From Bacteroidota bacterium (GTDB lineage: Bacteria > Bacteroidota > Bacteroidia > Chitinophagales > Chitinophagaceae), in the NCBI GenBank assembly GCA_023433345.1, contig JAEZDA010000048.1, forward strand, positions 1 through 45,689: a stretch of 45,689 nt of DNA. Reading direction: 5' to 3'. The notes below the pieces were generated by a model. It was not told the DNA's origin. It did not search any database and saw only the letters and a program-made list of their open reading frames with translations. The position numbers and the translations under genes are program-made. This document shows positions 1-6,351 of this stretch, in pieces (the first letter of the stretch is position 1; every line of letters begins with the position of its first letter).

Positions 1-6
1 TTTTTT

Positions 7-80
7 GGGCCTATAGCTCAGTTGGTTAGAGCACCTGACTCATAATCAGGTGGTCCCTGGTTCGAGCCCAGGTGGGCCCA
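7..80 (+). tRNA. tRNA with CAU anticodon, probably tRNA-Ile2 (lysidine type)
   Basis: A full cloverleaf is visible. The acceptor GGGCCTA pairs with TGGGCCC (one T-G wobble), the anticodon arm is CCTGA/TCAGG around loop CTCATAA, and the T arm is CCTGG/CCAGG. The anticodon is CAT. The discriminator is A80 and CCA is not encoded. The C4-G69 and C5-G68 pairs are those known to mark tRNA-Ile2 for the lysidine synthetase TilS in E. coli, so I favour Ile2 over elongator Met, but this is not certain. The 3' part from base 27 onward is duplicated at 418-498, as at an integration site. Confidence 0.93.
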
Positions 81-90
81 CGCTTCATGA

Positions 91-120
91 AACCGCTTCC
101 TTTTTGGATGCGGTTTTTTT
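91..120 (+). terminator. Rho-independent terminator of the tRNA
   Basis: Near-perfect 10-bp stem AACCGCTTCC / GGATGCGGTT with one mismatch, a TTTTT loop and a following T run. It lies 10 nt after the tRNA and before the GIY-YIG gene. Confidence 0.85.
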
Positions 121-132
121 ATTTCGAGCATA

Positions 133-420
133 ATGATCGCGTGTTATATCATATACTCTCCATCAAAGGATAGATTTTACATTGGGGCGACTCAGGAAGA
201 TGTGCTATTAAGACTTGAAAAGCACAACAATAAATCTTACGGTGTAACCGCCACTTGCTTCACCGACGATTGGGAATTGTACTTTTTTATTCCATGCGCG
301 CACTATGCGCAGGCGGTCAATATCGAAAGACACATCAAAAGAATGAAAAGTAGAAAATACATTTATAACCTTAAGAAATTCCCGCAGATGGTTCAAAAGC
401 TGCTTGAAAAATATCGATAG
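133..420 (+). CDS. Single-domain GIY-YIG nuclease
   Basis: 95 residues forming little more than the GIY-YIG fold known from UvrC N-termini and homing endonucleases. The two half-motifs are YII (residues 5-7) and YIG (16-18). The conserved arginine is in LLRLEKHN and the metal-binding glutamate in NIERHIKRMKS. No separate DNA-binding domain is present, as is usual for the short Bacteroidota versions. The gene lies between an intact tRNA and a partial copy of the same tRNA. Its TAG stop (418-420) is the first triplet of the tRNA-derived sequence, so the duplicated tRNA supplies the stop codon. Known: such folds make nicks or double-strand breaks. Inferred: the gene is the nuclease of a small mobile unit targeting the tRNA. 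Its actual target is unknown. Confidence 0.88.
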   Translation: MIACYIIYSPSKDRFYIGATQEDVLLRLEKHNNKSYGVTATCFTDDWELYFFIPCAHYAQAVNIERHIKRMKSRKYIYNLKKFPQMVQKLLEKYR

Positions 421-432
421 AGCACCTGACTC

Positions 433-450
433 TCCCGATAGCCATCGGGA
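433..450. repeat. 18-bp palindrome, copy 1 (anticodon arm)
   Basis: TCCCGATAGCCATCGGGA, inserted between GACTC and CAGGTGG of the tRNA copy in place of ATAAT. One internal mismatch from a perfect palindrome. Confidence 0.9.
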
Positions 451-467
451 CAGGTGGTCCCTGGTTC

Positions 468-485
468 CCCCGATGGCTATCGGGG
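468..485. repeat. 18-bp palindrome, copy 2 (T arm)
   Basis: CCCCGATGGCTATCGGGG, inserted between GGTTC and CAGGTGGG of the tRNA copy in place of GAGCC. Same core as copy 1 with different outer base pairs. Confidence 0.9.
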
Positions 486-507
486 CAGGTGGGCCCACTT
501 CAAAATC

Positions 508-544
508 AAGCACTTATGACTGAAAATGTTGTAAGTGCTTTTTT
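508..544 (+). terminator. Terminator after the interrupted tRNA copy
   Basis: Stem AAGCACTTA pairing with TAAGTGCTT, followed by a T run. It lies about 10 nt after the tRNA copy, the same layout as the terminator after the intact tRNA, so it may be the original terminator of this tRNA locus. Confidence 0.75.
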
Positions 545-831
545 ATTTGCAAACAATTTGCAAGCAAAATTGGCTTATAAATAACATCATTGGCCGCTAT
601 GAACGCAATGAGATAAAACCTTCAATAGAAGTGGCTGCAAAAATTGCTGATGAACTCGGCGTTACTGTTGATTACTTAATTGGTGGCTCTGGTAAGATAG
701 TGCTGGATAAAAAATTAATTAAACGCATTGAAGATATTGAAGCACTGCCAACAGAAGAAAAAGACAAAGTGTATTATTTTATTGATATGGCACTCTCACA
801 TCACAAGGCTAAGAAGGCTTTCGCTAAGTAA
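535..831 (+). pseudogene. N-terminally truncated XRE-family regulator
   Basis: From about 580 the frame encodes the second half of a helix-turn-helix domain of the XRE type: IIGRYERNEIKPSIEVAAKI, then ADELGVTVDYLIGG, then a dimerisation tail with IKRIEDIEALPTEEKDKVYYF. A normal member has about 35-40 more N-terminal residues (helices 1 to 3). Here that part is missing, and the only upstream start (GTG at 535) lies inside the terminator stem. I therefore call it a remnant. The break coincides with the end of the tRNA-derived segment, which suggests that insertion or recombination at the tRNA removed the beginning of the gene. Confidence 0.7.
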
Positions 832-864
832 ACAACAAAGCCGCATCGCTGCGGCTTTGTTGTT
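831..864. terminator. Strong bidirectional hairpin
   Basis: Perfect 15-bp stem AACAACAAAGCCGCA / TGCGGCTTTGTTGTT with loop TCGC. It overlaps the stop codon of the XRE remnant and lies just beyond the 3' end of the reverse-strand lipoprotein gene, so it can serve both strands. Confidence 0.75.
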
Positions 865-880
865 ACAATTGATATTGCAA

Positions 881-1531
881 TTATTTTATAAAATTTTCTT
901 TCCTATAACCTTCTAATATTTTTTTAATTTTACTCTCCGATGATAAAGTTGAGTACAAATAATATTCAGATTCTTGCACATGGCCATTCCTAAATTTAGT
1001 AATAACAATATCATCATAATTAAATCCTTTTCCGAACTGAGACAGATAATTTTTTAAAGTAGTTTGAAGGGTAGAATTATCTTCTTTGAACCTTCCTTTT
1101 TTTTGCCAACCTTCATTAAAAAAGTCATAAAACTCAACATCAACCGTATTGTTAGAATTTCTGTAAAGAATGAAGTTTCTTAATAACACTTTTGAGCCAG
1201 ATTCGTTTGCCTCAATAACATAGAAGTCTTTTGTTTCATTATTTGAATTTGAAAATAAGGTTTCCAGAAATTTATATCTTATTGAACTATTATTGAGGTC
1301 GTCAATATTTTTAATACCCCAATACTCCTTAGCAGACAAAAATCTATTGCTATAAAATGTTTTTTGCAAACTATCAGTTGTCACCTTAATTTGTCTATCT
1401 AATGACTCTAAAGTGGACTTGTTCCAACTTATAAAAAGAGAATCAAGCCTGGGTGGCGCATAAGTTTGTATTTGCTTATTTGCAGAACAAGATAGAAAAG
1501 CAAAATATAAAATTGATATTAACTTAAACAT
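881..1531 (-). CDS. Lipoprotein, candidate immunity partner of the Rhs toxin tip
   Basis: 216 residues with a short hydrophobic N-terminus ending in a lipobox-like FLSCS, so it is predicted to be exported and lipid-anchored. The rest is hydrophilic with no family I recognise. It starts 9 nt after the stop of the truncated Rhs/M91 gene on the same strand, the position usually taken by the immunity gene of a polymorphic toxin. Base composition is clearly more AT-rich than the housekeeping genes of the window, like its Rhs neighbour, which fits transfer of the pair. Function as immunity protein is inferred from position only. Confidence 0.6.
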   Translation of the reverse strand: MFKLISILYFAFLSCSANKQIQTYAPPRLDSLFISWNKSTLESLDRQIKVTTDSLQKTFYSNRFLSAKEYWGIKNIDDLNNSSIRYKFLETLFSNSNNETKDFYVIEANESGSKVLLRNFILYRNSNNTVDVEFYDFFNEGWQKKGRFKEDNSTLQTTLKNYLSQFGKGFNYDDIVITKFRNGHVQESEYYLYSTLSSESKIKKILEGYRKENFIK

Positions 1532-1540
1532 AAAATATTA

Positions 1541-2461
1541 TTAGTTGGGTGTTTGTCGTTTAATAATTTTGTTTTCGGTTCTAATTTTATTTTCTGCCTC
1601 TCTCGCTTTAATCTCACCATTAGTTAATACTCCTTTCTGCTTACTGTCAGGGTCAGTTTTTGTAGCGTCAATATTTTTATCATTCTTACCGTTTTTCATA
1701 TCCTGTGCATGTCCTAACTCATGCCCTAAAAAAACATAAGCAGGTGCTCCTTTTGAGCCATCTTCATTGACTACCGGAAGAGTTTTATCGCTTCCGTCAT
1801 TTTTTTGACTGGGATTATATGCAACTGAAGAGTTAGTGCCTGTACCATCTTGTGCATAATCAACATCTTCAGGTGTTGTACGATGTTGACCGTCTGGTGA
1901 TTCGTATATTGTAACTTCTTTGTCTGATTTAATTAAATCGTTTACTAAAGCTACTTTACCGTTATCAAGTAAAACTAAAGCCGTAGATGAAAGTTTTTGT
2001 AAATCATTAAATGCTTGCTTTCTAAAAGTTGCACCACCTGAAATAATAATATCAGTTGGGCCCATTCCATCAGGATCTATAAAACGCAGAGGGTTATTGA
2101 AGGCAAAATTATAAGGCGAGTGCCTACGCATTTGGTCTGCTAACGGATCAACATTGAACCATCTTCCAATTTGTGCATCATACATCCTTGCACCAAAATC
2201 GCTCCACTCTAAACCACTTCCATCACTGAACTCCTTCTCCTGTTTCTCTTTCCCCATTAATTCATACTTGTTATCCAAAACACCAGCGGCTTTAGAACTT
2301 ATCCCTTGTTGGACGAGTCCGAACGGATAATAGTGCGCCTCCTCAAGTAATGGCCCGGGGATATGTGTTACCTGCAAATTATCAAAGAACACATTTATAG
2401 GCGTCTGGTTGCTGCAATAAATATACACATAACCATTTTTTTGAACCGCAATGTTTTGCAA
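1541..2461 (-). CDS. Truncated Rhs tip with M91-type metalloprotease toxin domain
   Basis: 306 residues. Residues about 25-45 (VFFDNLQVTHIPGPLLEE) and 44-136 (HYYPFGL, YDAQIGRWFNVDPLADQ, SPYNFAFNNPLRFIDPDGM) are the conserved end of an RHS repeat-associated core. Residues about 137-306 are a variable tip with a zinc protease motif HELGH (247-251) and a downstream acidic helix EIKAREAENKIRTEN, as in M91/NleD-like effectors. Full Rhs proteins of this phylum exceed 1000 residues, so almost the entire shell is missing. The only start is a TTG directly behind the next gene, with no promoter visible. It is probably a displaced orphan tip, with the toxin domain and immunity candidate kept together. 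Confidence 0.72.
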   Translation of the reverse strand: MQNIAVQKNGYVYIYCSNQTPINVFFDNLQVTHIPGPLLEEAHYYPFGLVQQGISSKAAGVLDNKYELMGKEKQEKEFSDGSGLEWSDFGARMYDAQIGRWFNVDPLADQMRRHSPYNFAFNNPLRFIDPDGMGPTDIIISGGATFRKQAFNDLQKLSSTALVLLDNGKVALVNDLIKSDKEVTIYESPDGQHRTTPEDVDYAQDGTGTNSSVAYNPSQKNDGSDKTLPVVNEDGSKGAPAYVFLGHELGHAQDMKNGKNDKNIDATKTDPDSKQKGVLTNGEIKAREAENKIRTENKIIKRQTPN

Positions 2462-2489
2462 ATTTTCGAAATGATCTTTTAATTTCTTC

Positions 2490-3305
2490 TTACATCTTCA
2501 TCAAAGTAGAATAAATCGATAGCAGGATTTTGTAATCAGATTCCATCCAGGTTTTACTTGCAGCTCCTCTGAAACTGGATCGTGATAACGCTGACTTGTA
2601 GACGAAGTAGGCACTGGAAGCATCGGCTTCATTGTAGAAGCAATTTTTCCAATAATCCGGAACTATTTCATACTCATGTATTCCTATTGCGTTCTGATAA
2701 ATTTTTATCGGTCCCTGTAAGAAACCGAAATCAAACACCTGCTGATTCCTGTCAACACCTGCCTTCAGCAAAAGCGCTACATGTTTGCAGTAATCTGCCA
2801 CCCTCTTTACCAACTCCCGGTAAGTCTCTTTTCGGTCCGGCTTTTTCCTCCACAAATTATTCGCGGGATAGAATGGATCCTCATTGTAGCGCTCAAGACT
2901 AACAGCCTCCTTTACATAATGTGTGGTAAGATTGTTCCGGACTAATGAAAGCTGATCAGCTCCTTCCCCGATCGACTTTACATGACACAGTACAGGCCTA
3001 TCTTCAAACTCGAAGCGAAGTAATTTCATTACACCATCAGCTGCAGTACTCCATTTGCCGGCTTCGAACATTCCTTCGCCACTCACTAAAGTGAAGCAAC
3101 TGTCAGGGAAGAAGCTCAACAAAGAACCGTTTCTAACATCCTCGCTGTTTTCAAGGTCAGATTCAAAACTGGTTTGTTGATTCTGAAACTCCTCATCAGA
3201 CAATCTCCAACTCCCAACAATTTCGCCATAGTGTTTGTCTTCCTTTTGCCCGCAACTATACAAGGAAATAATAAGAAAAAATAACAGAGCAAATTTTTGG
3301 AGCAT
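2490..3305 (-). CDS. Lipoprotein of unknown function
   Basis: 271 residues. The N-terminus has a hydrophobic stretch and the lipobox SLYSCG, predicting a lipid-anchored periplasmic or outer-membrane protein. GSWRLSDEEF shortly after the anchor resembles the start of lipocalin-like stress lipoproteins, but the similarity is short and I assign no family. It follows the G8 protein gene by 39 nt on the same strand and probably shares its transcript. The truncated Rhs gene starts 28 nt beyond its stop. Confidence 0.65.
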   Translation of the reverse strand: MLQKFALLFFLIISLYSCGQKEDKHYGEIVGSWRLSDEEFQNQQTSFESDLENSEDVRNGSLLSFFPDSCFTLVSGEGMFEAGKWSTAADGVMKLLRFEFEDRPVLCHVKSIGEGADQLSLVRNNLTTHYVKEAVSLERYNEDPFYPANNLWRKKPDRKETYRELVKRVADYCKHVALLLKAGVDRNQQVFDFGFLQGPIKIYQNAIGIHEYEIVPDYWKNCFYNEADASSAYFVYKSALSRSSFRGAASKTWMESDYKILLSIYSTLMKM

Positions 3306-3344
3306 ACAACATGACTTATAGGCTGAATATAGTCAATTAAAATA

Positions 3345-5177
3345 TTACTTACTTTTCCTGAATACCGGTATCGTCTTCCTCCCTCTTTCCGAGATTTCCA
3401 CTCCTTTTCGTTTTTCCTGCACTCGTATACGTGAACCTTTTTCAAACCTTTGCACTTCAAAATGGTCTGCTTTCAAATTACAATTGATGAAGTCGTACCA
3501 ACCTGAAGTAATGCGCGGATTTTTTTGCATCACCTCATTAACGATCACTTTCGGAAAAGTGCAATCGAGAAATAATGTGGGCGCATTATCAAAAACTAAA
3601 TGCCGTGTTATGTAAAGCGGATCAGTAGCCTTGATGTTTACGAATGATGCAGTGTAACCAAATTCATCTTTTACGCCATTTCCCACAGCATTTGCATGCA
3701 GAAAGATAGAGTAACGATTATTTATCAAAAAAATGTTTTTGTATTTATATGAATTCACATAAGCGCCATGCTCAATTCCTGCAAAGCCGTTATGATAAGC
3801 GGTGAATGAATCTATAGTATGCGGATTGGAATCATTTTGCCAGGAAAACAATCCGTTCGCACGATGGTTGTGAGACAATAATTTTTTTGATGTCCACAGG
3901 TTGTCAGTATAATTTGAAGACTCCGGCCATAGAAATCCCGCGGCACCTGCACCGCCATAATTTCCAACAGCAACACAATTAATAACAGTGTTACGCAAAC
4001 CTGAGCCAAGATGAAAGTTTGCTAGCCTGTATCCGCGGAACTCGGGATCAGCTTGAACTTTTGCGCCGATACAGCTGTCGTAAATGATATCATTAGAATT
4101 GTTCAGCGTATCCTTTCCTTTATCCGGGGGAACATCCCACCAATATTGGTGCTCGTAAGTATCATATGCAATGTTGCGCTTGAAAGTAATTCCGTTCGAA
4201 GCGTGCGGAACAAATGCATGACCGCCGCTGTTGCGAACTACAACACCTTCAATGATGCTGCCAACAGAACCATTAAGACAATGATGAAAATGCAGCGGAT
4301 ATCTTCCTAAGGTTTCTTTAGTATGAATTCCGTCCTTCATTCTTGGGCCCATGTGCCTGATCTCTGCATAATGAATAGATGTGGGTCTGTTGTTCATGAT
4401 ATTGATGTGGGCGCGACCATTTTTCTCCGGACTAACAGACCCATCTCCCATACCGCCGATATAAAATGTTCTGGTAAGGTTCATCACCTCGGCGTAATAA
4501 CGGTGTCGCGTAAACGCATTTAATACTCCTGGATGTTCGTGTGAAAGCGGTTCGTTGAGCGTAACAATGTTCCCGGAGATCTTTACAACCTTTCGAACTT
4601 CGAATTGCTTGTGATGGTCTTTTTCCGAAGGAGGATTTGTAGGAGCAATACTTATTTCATCGCCTGTGTTCCAACCGTGTGGAGCGTAGTTCAATTTGAT
4701 TGAAATATCTCCTTTGTTTGCGGGTGAAGCGAGGTTAAGCCATTCGGTTTTTTTTGATCCGGATATTTCGAGCCTGCCATTCCCACGTACCCATAGGCCA
4801 ATGTCGGATGTTATGATGTCCATTCCACCACCTTTGAAATTTTGTTCATCAATTCCGAGGAATATAATAGAGTCCTGCAGGGGTGAAGGTTTGCGGATTA
4901 GGAGACCATAGTTAACCAGATTTCCCAGAAGGGTTAAGGTCGTTTTCTGATTTTCTGAAAAGGTGACCGTGGCATTTTCCCCCACGGTAAGTTCGCACAT
5001 CATGATGTTGCCATCAAGTGTCAATGTATGACCGTCTGAAACAACTACAGAGGCCGATTGTGGTGGAAGTGCGCCGCCCCAGGTGAGTGGATCACTTGCA
5101 GGGCCCGATTTTTTTGTGCTGAAATTTTGTGCAATTGCAACTTGTGAGAGGCATAGGAGGAAAACAAGCAACTTCAT
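3345..5177 (-). CDS. Secreted G8-domain protein with right-handed beta-helix
   Basis: 610 residues. A signal peptide (about 1-16, ending AIAQ) is followed by a G8 domain at about 20-135: DPLTWGGALPPQSASVVV, then DGHTLTLDG and LLGNLVNYG. Residues about 220-560 contain repeated short strands with asparagine and glycine turns typical of a parallel beta-helix, including HYAEIRHMGPRMKDGIHT, YPLHFHHCLNG and VVVRNSGGHAFVPHASNGI. G8 plus beta-helix is the layout of animal CEMIP/TMEM2, the hyaluronan-degrading or -binding proteins. Bacterial homologues are mostly uncharacterised. Acting on a polysaccharide is a reasonable inference but not shown. There is no type IX sorting domain at the C-terminus. 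A TAACTTCG box sits 5 nt before the ATG. Confidence 0.85.
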   Translation of the reverse strand: MKLLVFLLCLSQVAIAQNFSTKKSGPASDPLTWGGALPPQSASVVVSDGHTLTLDGNIMMCELTVGENATVTFSENQKTTLTLLGNLVNYGLLIRKPSPLQDSIIFLGIDEQNFKGGGMDIITSDIGLWVRGNGRLEISGSKKTEWLNLASPANKGDISIKLNYAPHGWNTGDEISIAPTNPPSEKDHHKQFEVRKVVKISGNIVTLNEPLSHEHPGVLNAFTRHRYYAEVMNLTRTFYIGGMGDGSVSPEKNGRAHINIMNNRPTSIHYAEIRHMGPRMKDGIHTKETLGRYPLHFHHCLNGSVGSIIEGVVVRNSGGHAFVPHASNGITFKRNIAYDTYEHQYWWDVPPDKGKDTLNNSNDIIYDSCIGAKVQADPEFRGYRLANFHLGSGLRNTVINCVAVGNYGGAGAAGFLWPESSNYTDNLWTSKKLLSHNHRANGLFSWQNDSNPHTIDSFTAYHNGFAGIEHGAYVNSYKYKNIFLINNRYSIFLHANAVGNGVKDEFGYTASFVNIKATDPLYITRHLVFDNAPTLFLDCTFPKVIVNEVMQKNPRITSGWYDFINCNLKADHFEVQRFEKGSRIRVQEKRKGVEISERGRKTIPVFRKSK

Positions 5178-5182
5178 TGGTG

Positions 5183-5190
5183 CGAAGTTA
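5183..5190 (-). promoter_or_regulatory. -7 box upstream of the G8 protein gene
   Basis: TAACTTCG on the reverse strand, seven of eight matches to TAnnTTTG, ending 5 nt before the start codon. It predicts a leaderless or nearly leaderless transcript. Confidence 0.5.
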
Positions 5191-5295
5191 GTTGTTATCG
5201 GCAGTCATTTTTTGAACAGCGCAAGCCAAGGCCCCTGGCTCCAAAATCCCTGAGCCCTGTAACCTTTACCTTATATCTTTATCCCGCCCCTGCAT

Positions 5296-5303
5296 TACTT
5301 TTG
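5296..5303 (+). promoter_or_regulatory. -7 box upstream of the HAD hydrolase gene
   Basis: TACTTTTG is a perfect TAnnTTTG match ending 6 nt before the ATG at 5310. The upstream TTG at 5301 falls inside this box, which argues against using it as the start codon. Confidence 0.65.
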
Positions 5304-5309
5304 CCACCC

Positions 5310-5948
5310 ATGTCTCCAATTAAAAACATTCTTTTCGACCTCGGCGGCGTATTGCTAGATATCAATTATAACCTTACAACAAAGGCATTTCATCAACTTG
5401 GTTTCCCGCATTTTGAAGAAATGTATTCGCAGTATAACGCCAATCTTCTTTTTGAGAAGTTAGAAACAGGGCATGTGTCGGAAGAAACGTTTTACGCGGC
5501 AATGCAGGCTATTCCTGCCGTTGAGCCTTCTCTTGATGAAATTACTTCTGCATGGAATGCCATGCTGCTGCACTGGAGAATTGAAACCCTCGATTTTTTG
5601 AAAACACTTTCGGGGAACTATAATCTCTTCCTGCTTAGTAATACCAATATCATTCATAAGAGAGCATTTGAAAAGTTGCTGGAAGAAGAAACAGGATTGC
5701 CACGACTGGATGAATTGTTCGACCGGTGTTATTACTCACACCTCATTGGCCTTAGGAAACCCGAACGCGAGGTATTTGAATTTGTGGCTGCAGACGCAGC
5801 GATTGATCCTGCAGAAACACTTTTCATTGAAGATTCCTTCAACAACCTCGATGTGGCGATGTCGATGGGATTCCAGGGTTTCCTGCTGGATCCGGGAAAA
5901 AGGGTTGAAACAGAGTTATCTTACTTAACTTCCTCAAATTCAATATAA
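5310..5948 (+). CDS. HAD-superfamily phosphatase (YihX-like, subfamily IA)
   Basis: 212 residues. Motif I is ILFDLGGVLLDI near the N-terminus, motif II is LFLLSNTN, the lysine motif is IGLRKPEREVFEF, and motif IV is TLFIEDSFNNLDVA. Together these define a cytosolic HAD-IA phosphatase. The closest characterised relatives remove phosphate from small sugar phosphates such as glucose-1-phosphate, but the substrate cannot be read from the sequence. I chose ATG 5310 over the in-frame TTG at 5301 because the latter is inside the promoter box. The last 28 bp overlap the convergent DUF4834 gene. Confidence 0.85.
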   Translation: MSPIKNILFDLGGVLLDINYNLTTKAFHQLGFPHFEEMYSQYNANLLFEKLETGHVSEETFYAAMQAIPAVEPSLDEITSAWNAMLLHWRIETLDFLKTLSGNYNLFLLSNTNIIHKRAFEKLLEEETGLPRLDELFDRCYYSHLIGLRKPEREVFEFVAADAAIDPAETLFIEDSFNNLDVAMSMGFQGFLLDPGKRVETELSYLTSSNSI

Positions 5949-6154
5949 TCATCGACAGCCACTGATTTCCTGGCTGGGTCGGGGTTGGGGGGGCCCGGAT
6001 TCTGATGTTGATTCTGCTGCCTGTTAATATGTTCCTGCATATCCTGCATCCTGGCCTTCATCTGCTTCGTAGTCTTATAAACGGGAATAATGAAGTTGAA
6101 GATGAGCTTGTACAATAAGTACAACATCAGCAACTGGAACATTAACTTGATCAT
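5921..6154 (-). CDS. DUF4834-family small membrane protein
   Basis: 77 residues. An N-terminal transmembrane segment (about 3-26, FQLLMLYLLYKLIFNFIIPV) is followed by a basic/glutamine-rich coil and an acidic end DDYIEFEEVK. This layout matches the DUF4834 family found throughout Bacteroidota, whose function is unknown. A perfect TAACTTTG box is 5 nt before the ATG. The 3' end overlaps the convergent HAD gene by 28 bp. Confidence 0.75.
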   Translation of the reverse strand: MIKLMFQLLMLYLLYKLIFNFIIPVYKTTKQMKARMQDMQEHINRQQNQHQNPGPPNPDPARKSVAVDDYIEFEEVK

Positions 6155-6159
6155 GCCAG

Positions 6160-6167
6160 CAAAGTTA
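6160..6167 (-). promoter_or_regulatory. -7 box upstream of the DUF4834 gene
   Basis: TAACTTTG on the reverse strand, a perfect TAnnTTTG, ending 5 nt before the start codon. No clear -33 TTG at the usual distance. Confidence 0.6.
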
Positions 6168-6260
6168 GCCCGCGGGAATTAAACTGCTCATTTCTTTAAA
6201 GCCAAATTTGTAAAACATTCATTAAAAGATACAGTTCATTATCATAAGGCCATAGCAGAT

Positions 6261-6291
6261 TTGGCTGCGAAATGAAAGGTCCTTATATTTG
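6261..6291 (+). promoter_or_regulatory. Promoter of the rimP-nusA-infB operon
   Basis: TTG at 6261-6263 and TATATTTG at 6284-6291, separated by 20 nt, form a complete Bacteroidota sigma-ABfr type promoter. Transcription should begin near 6297, giving a leader of about 55 nt before rimP. Confidence 0.75.
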
Positions 6292-6312
6292 CAATCGGAA
6301 AAAGAAGCAGAA

Positions 6313-6345
6313 AGAAGGGAACGGGATCGTTCCCTTCTCCTTTTT
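6313..6345 (+). promoter_or_regulatory. Terminator-like hairpin in the rimP leader (candidate attenuator)
   Basis: Perfect 11-bp stem AGAAGGGAACG / CGTTCCCTTCT with loop GGAT, followed by CCTTTTT. It lies between the promoter and the rimP ATG, which begins 7 nt later. No gene ends upstream on this strand after the promoter, so it is part of the operon leader. NusA acts on hairpins with U tracts, which makes feedback on its own operon plausible. Confidence 0.65.
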
Positions 6346-6351
6346 ACAAAT

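Larger units (their letters stand above)
418..498 (+). pseudogene. 3' tRNA-Ile2 copy interrupted by two palindromes
   Basis: Direct repeat of tRNA bases 27-81. It matches from TAGAGCACCTGACTC through CAGGTGGTCCCTGGTTC to CAGGTGGGCCCAC. In two places exactly five nucleotides of the tRNA are missing (ATAAT in the anticodon arm, GAGCC in the T arm) and replaced by an 18-bp palindrome. Both replacements start after the third nucleotide of the seven-base loop and remove the rest of the loop plus one stem base. The acceptor 5' half and most of the D arm are absent, so it cannot be a working tRNA. It looks like the second end of an integrated element. Confidence 0.85.

Noticed and set aside
418..498. 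Intron-containing tRNA
   Set aside because: The inserts replace tRNA bases rather than interrupting them, two inserts are present, and the 5' third of the tRNA is missing.
208..513. 101-codon reverse-strand ORF across the GIY-YIG gene and tRNA copy
   Set aside because: It runs antisense through the nuclease and both palindromes; the forward frame has a clear protein family.
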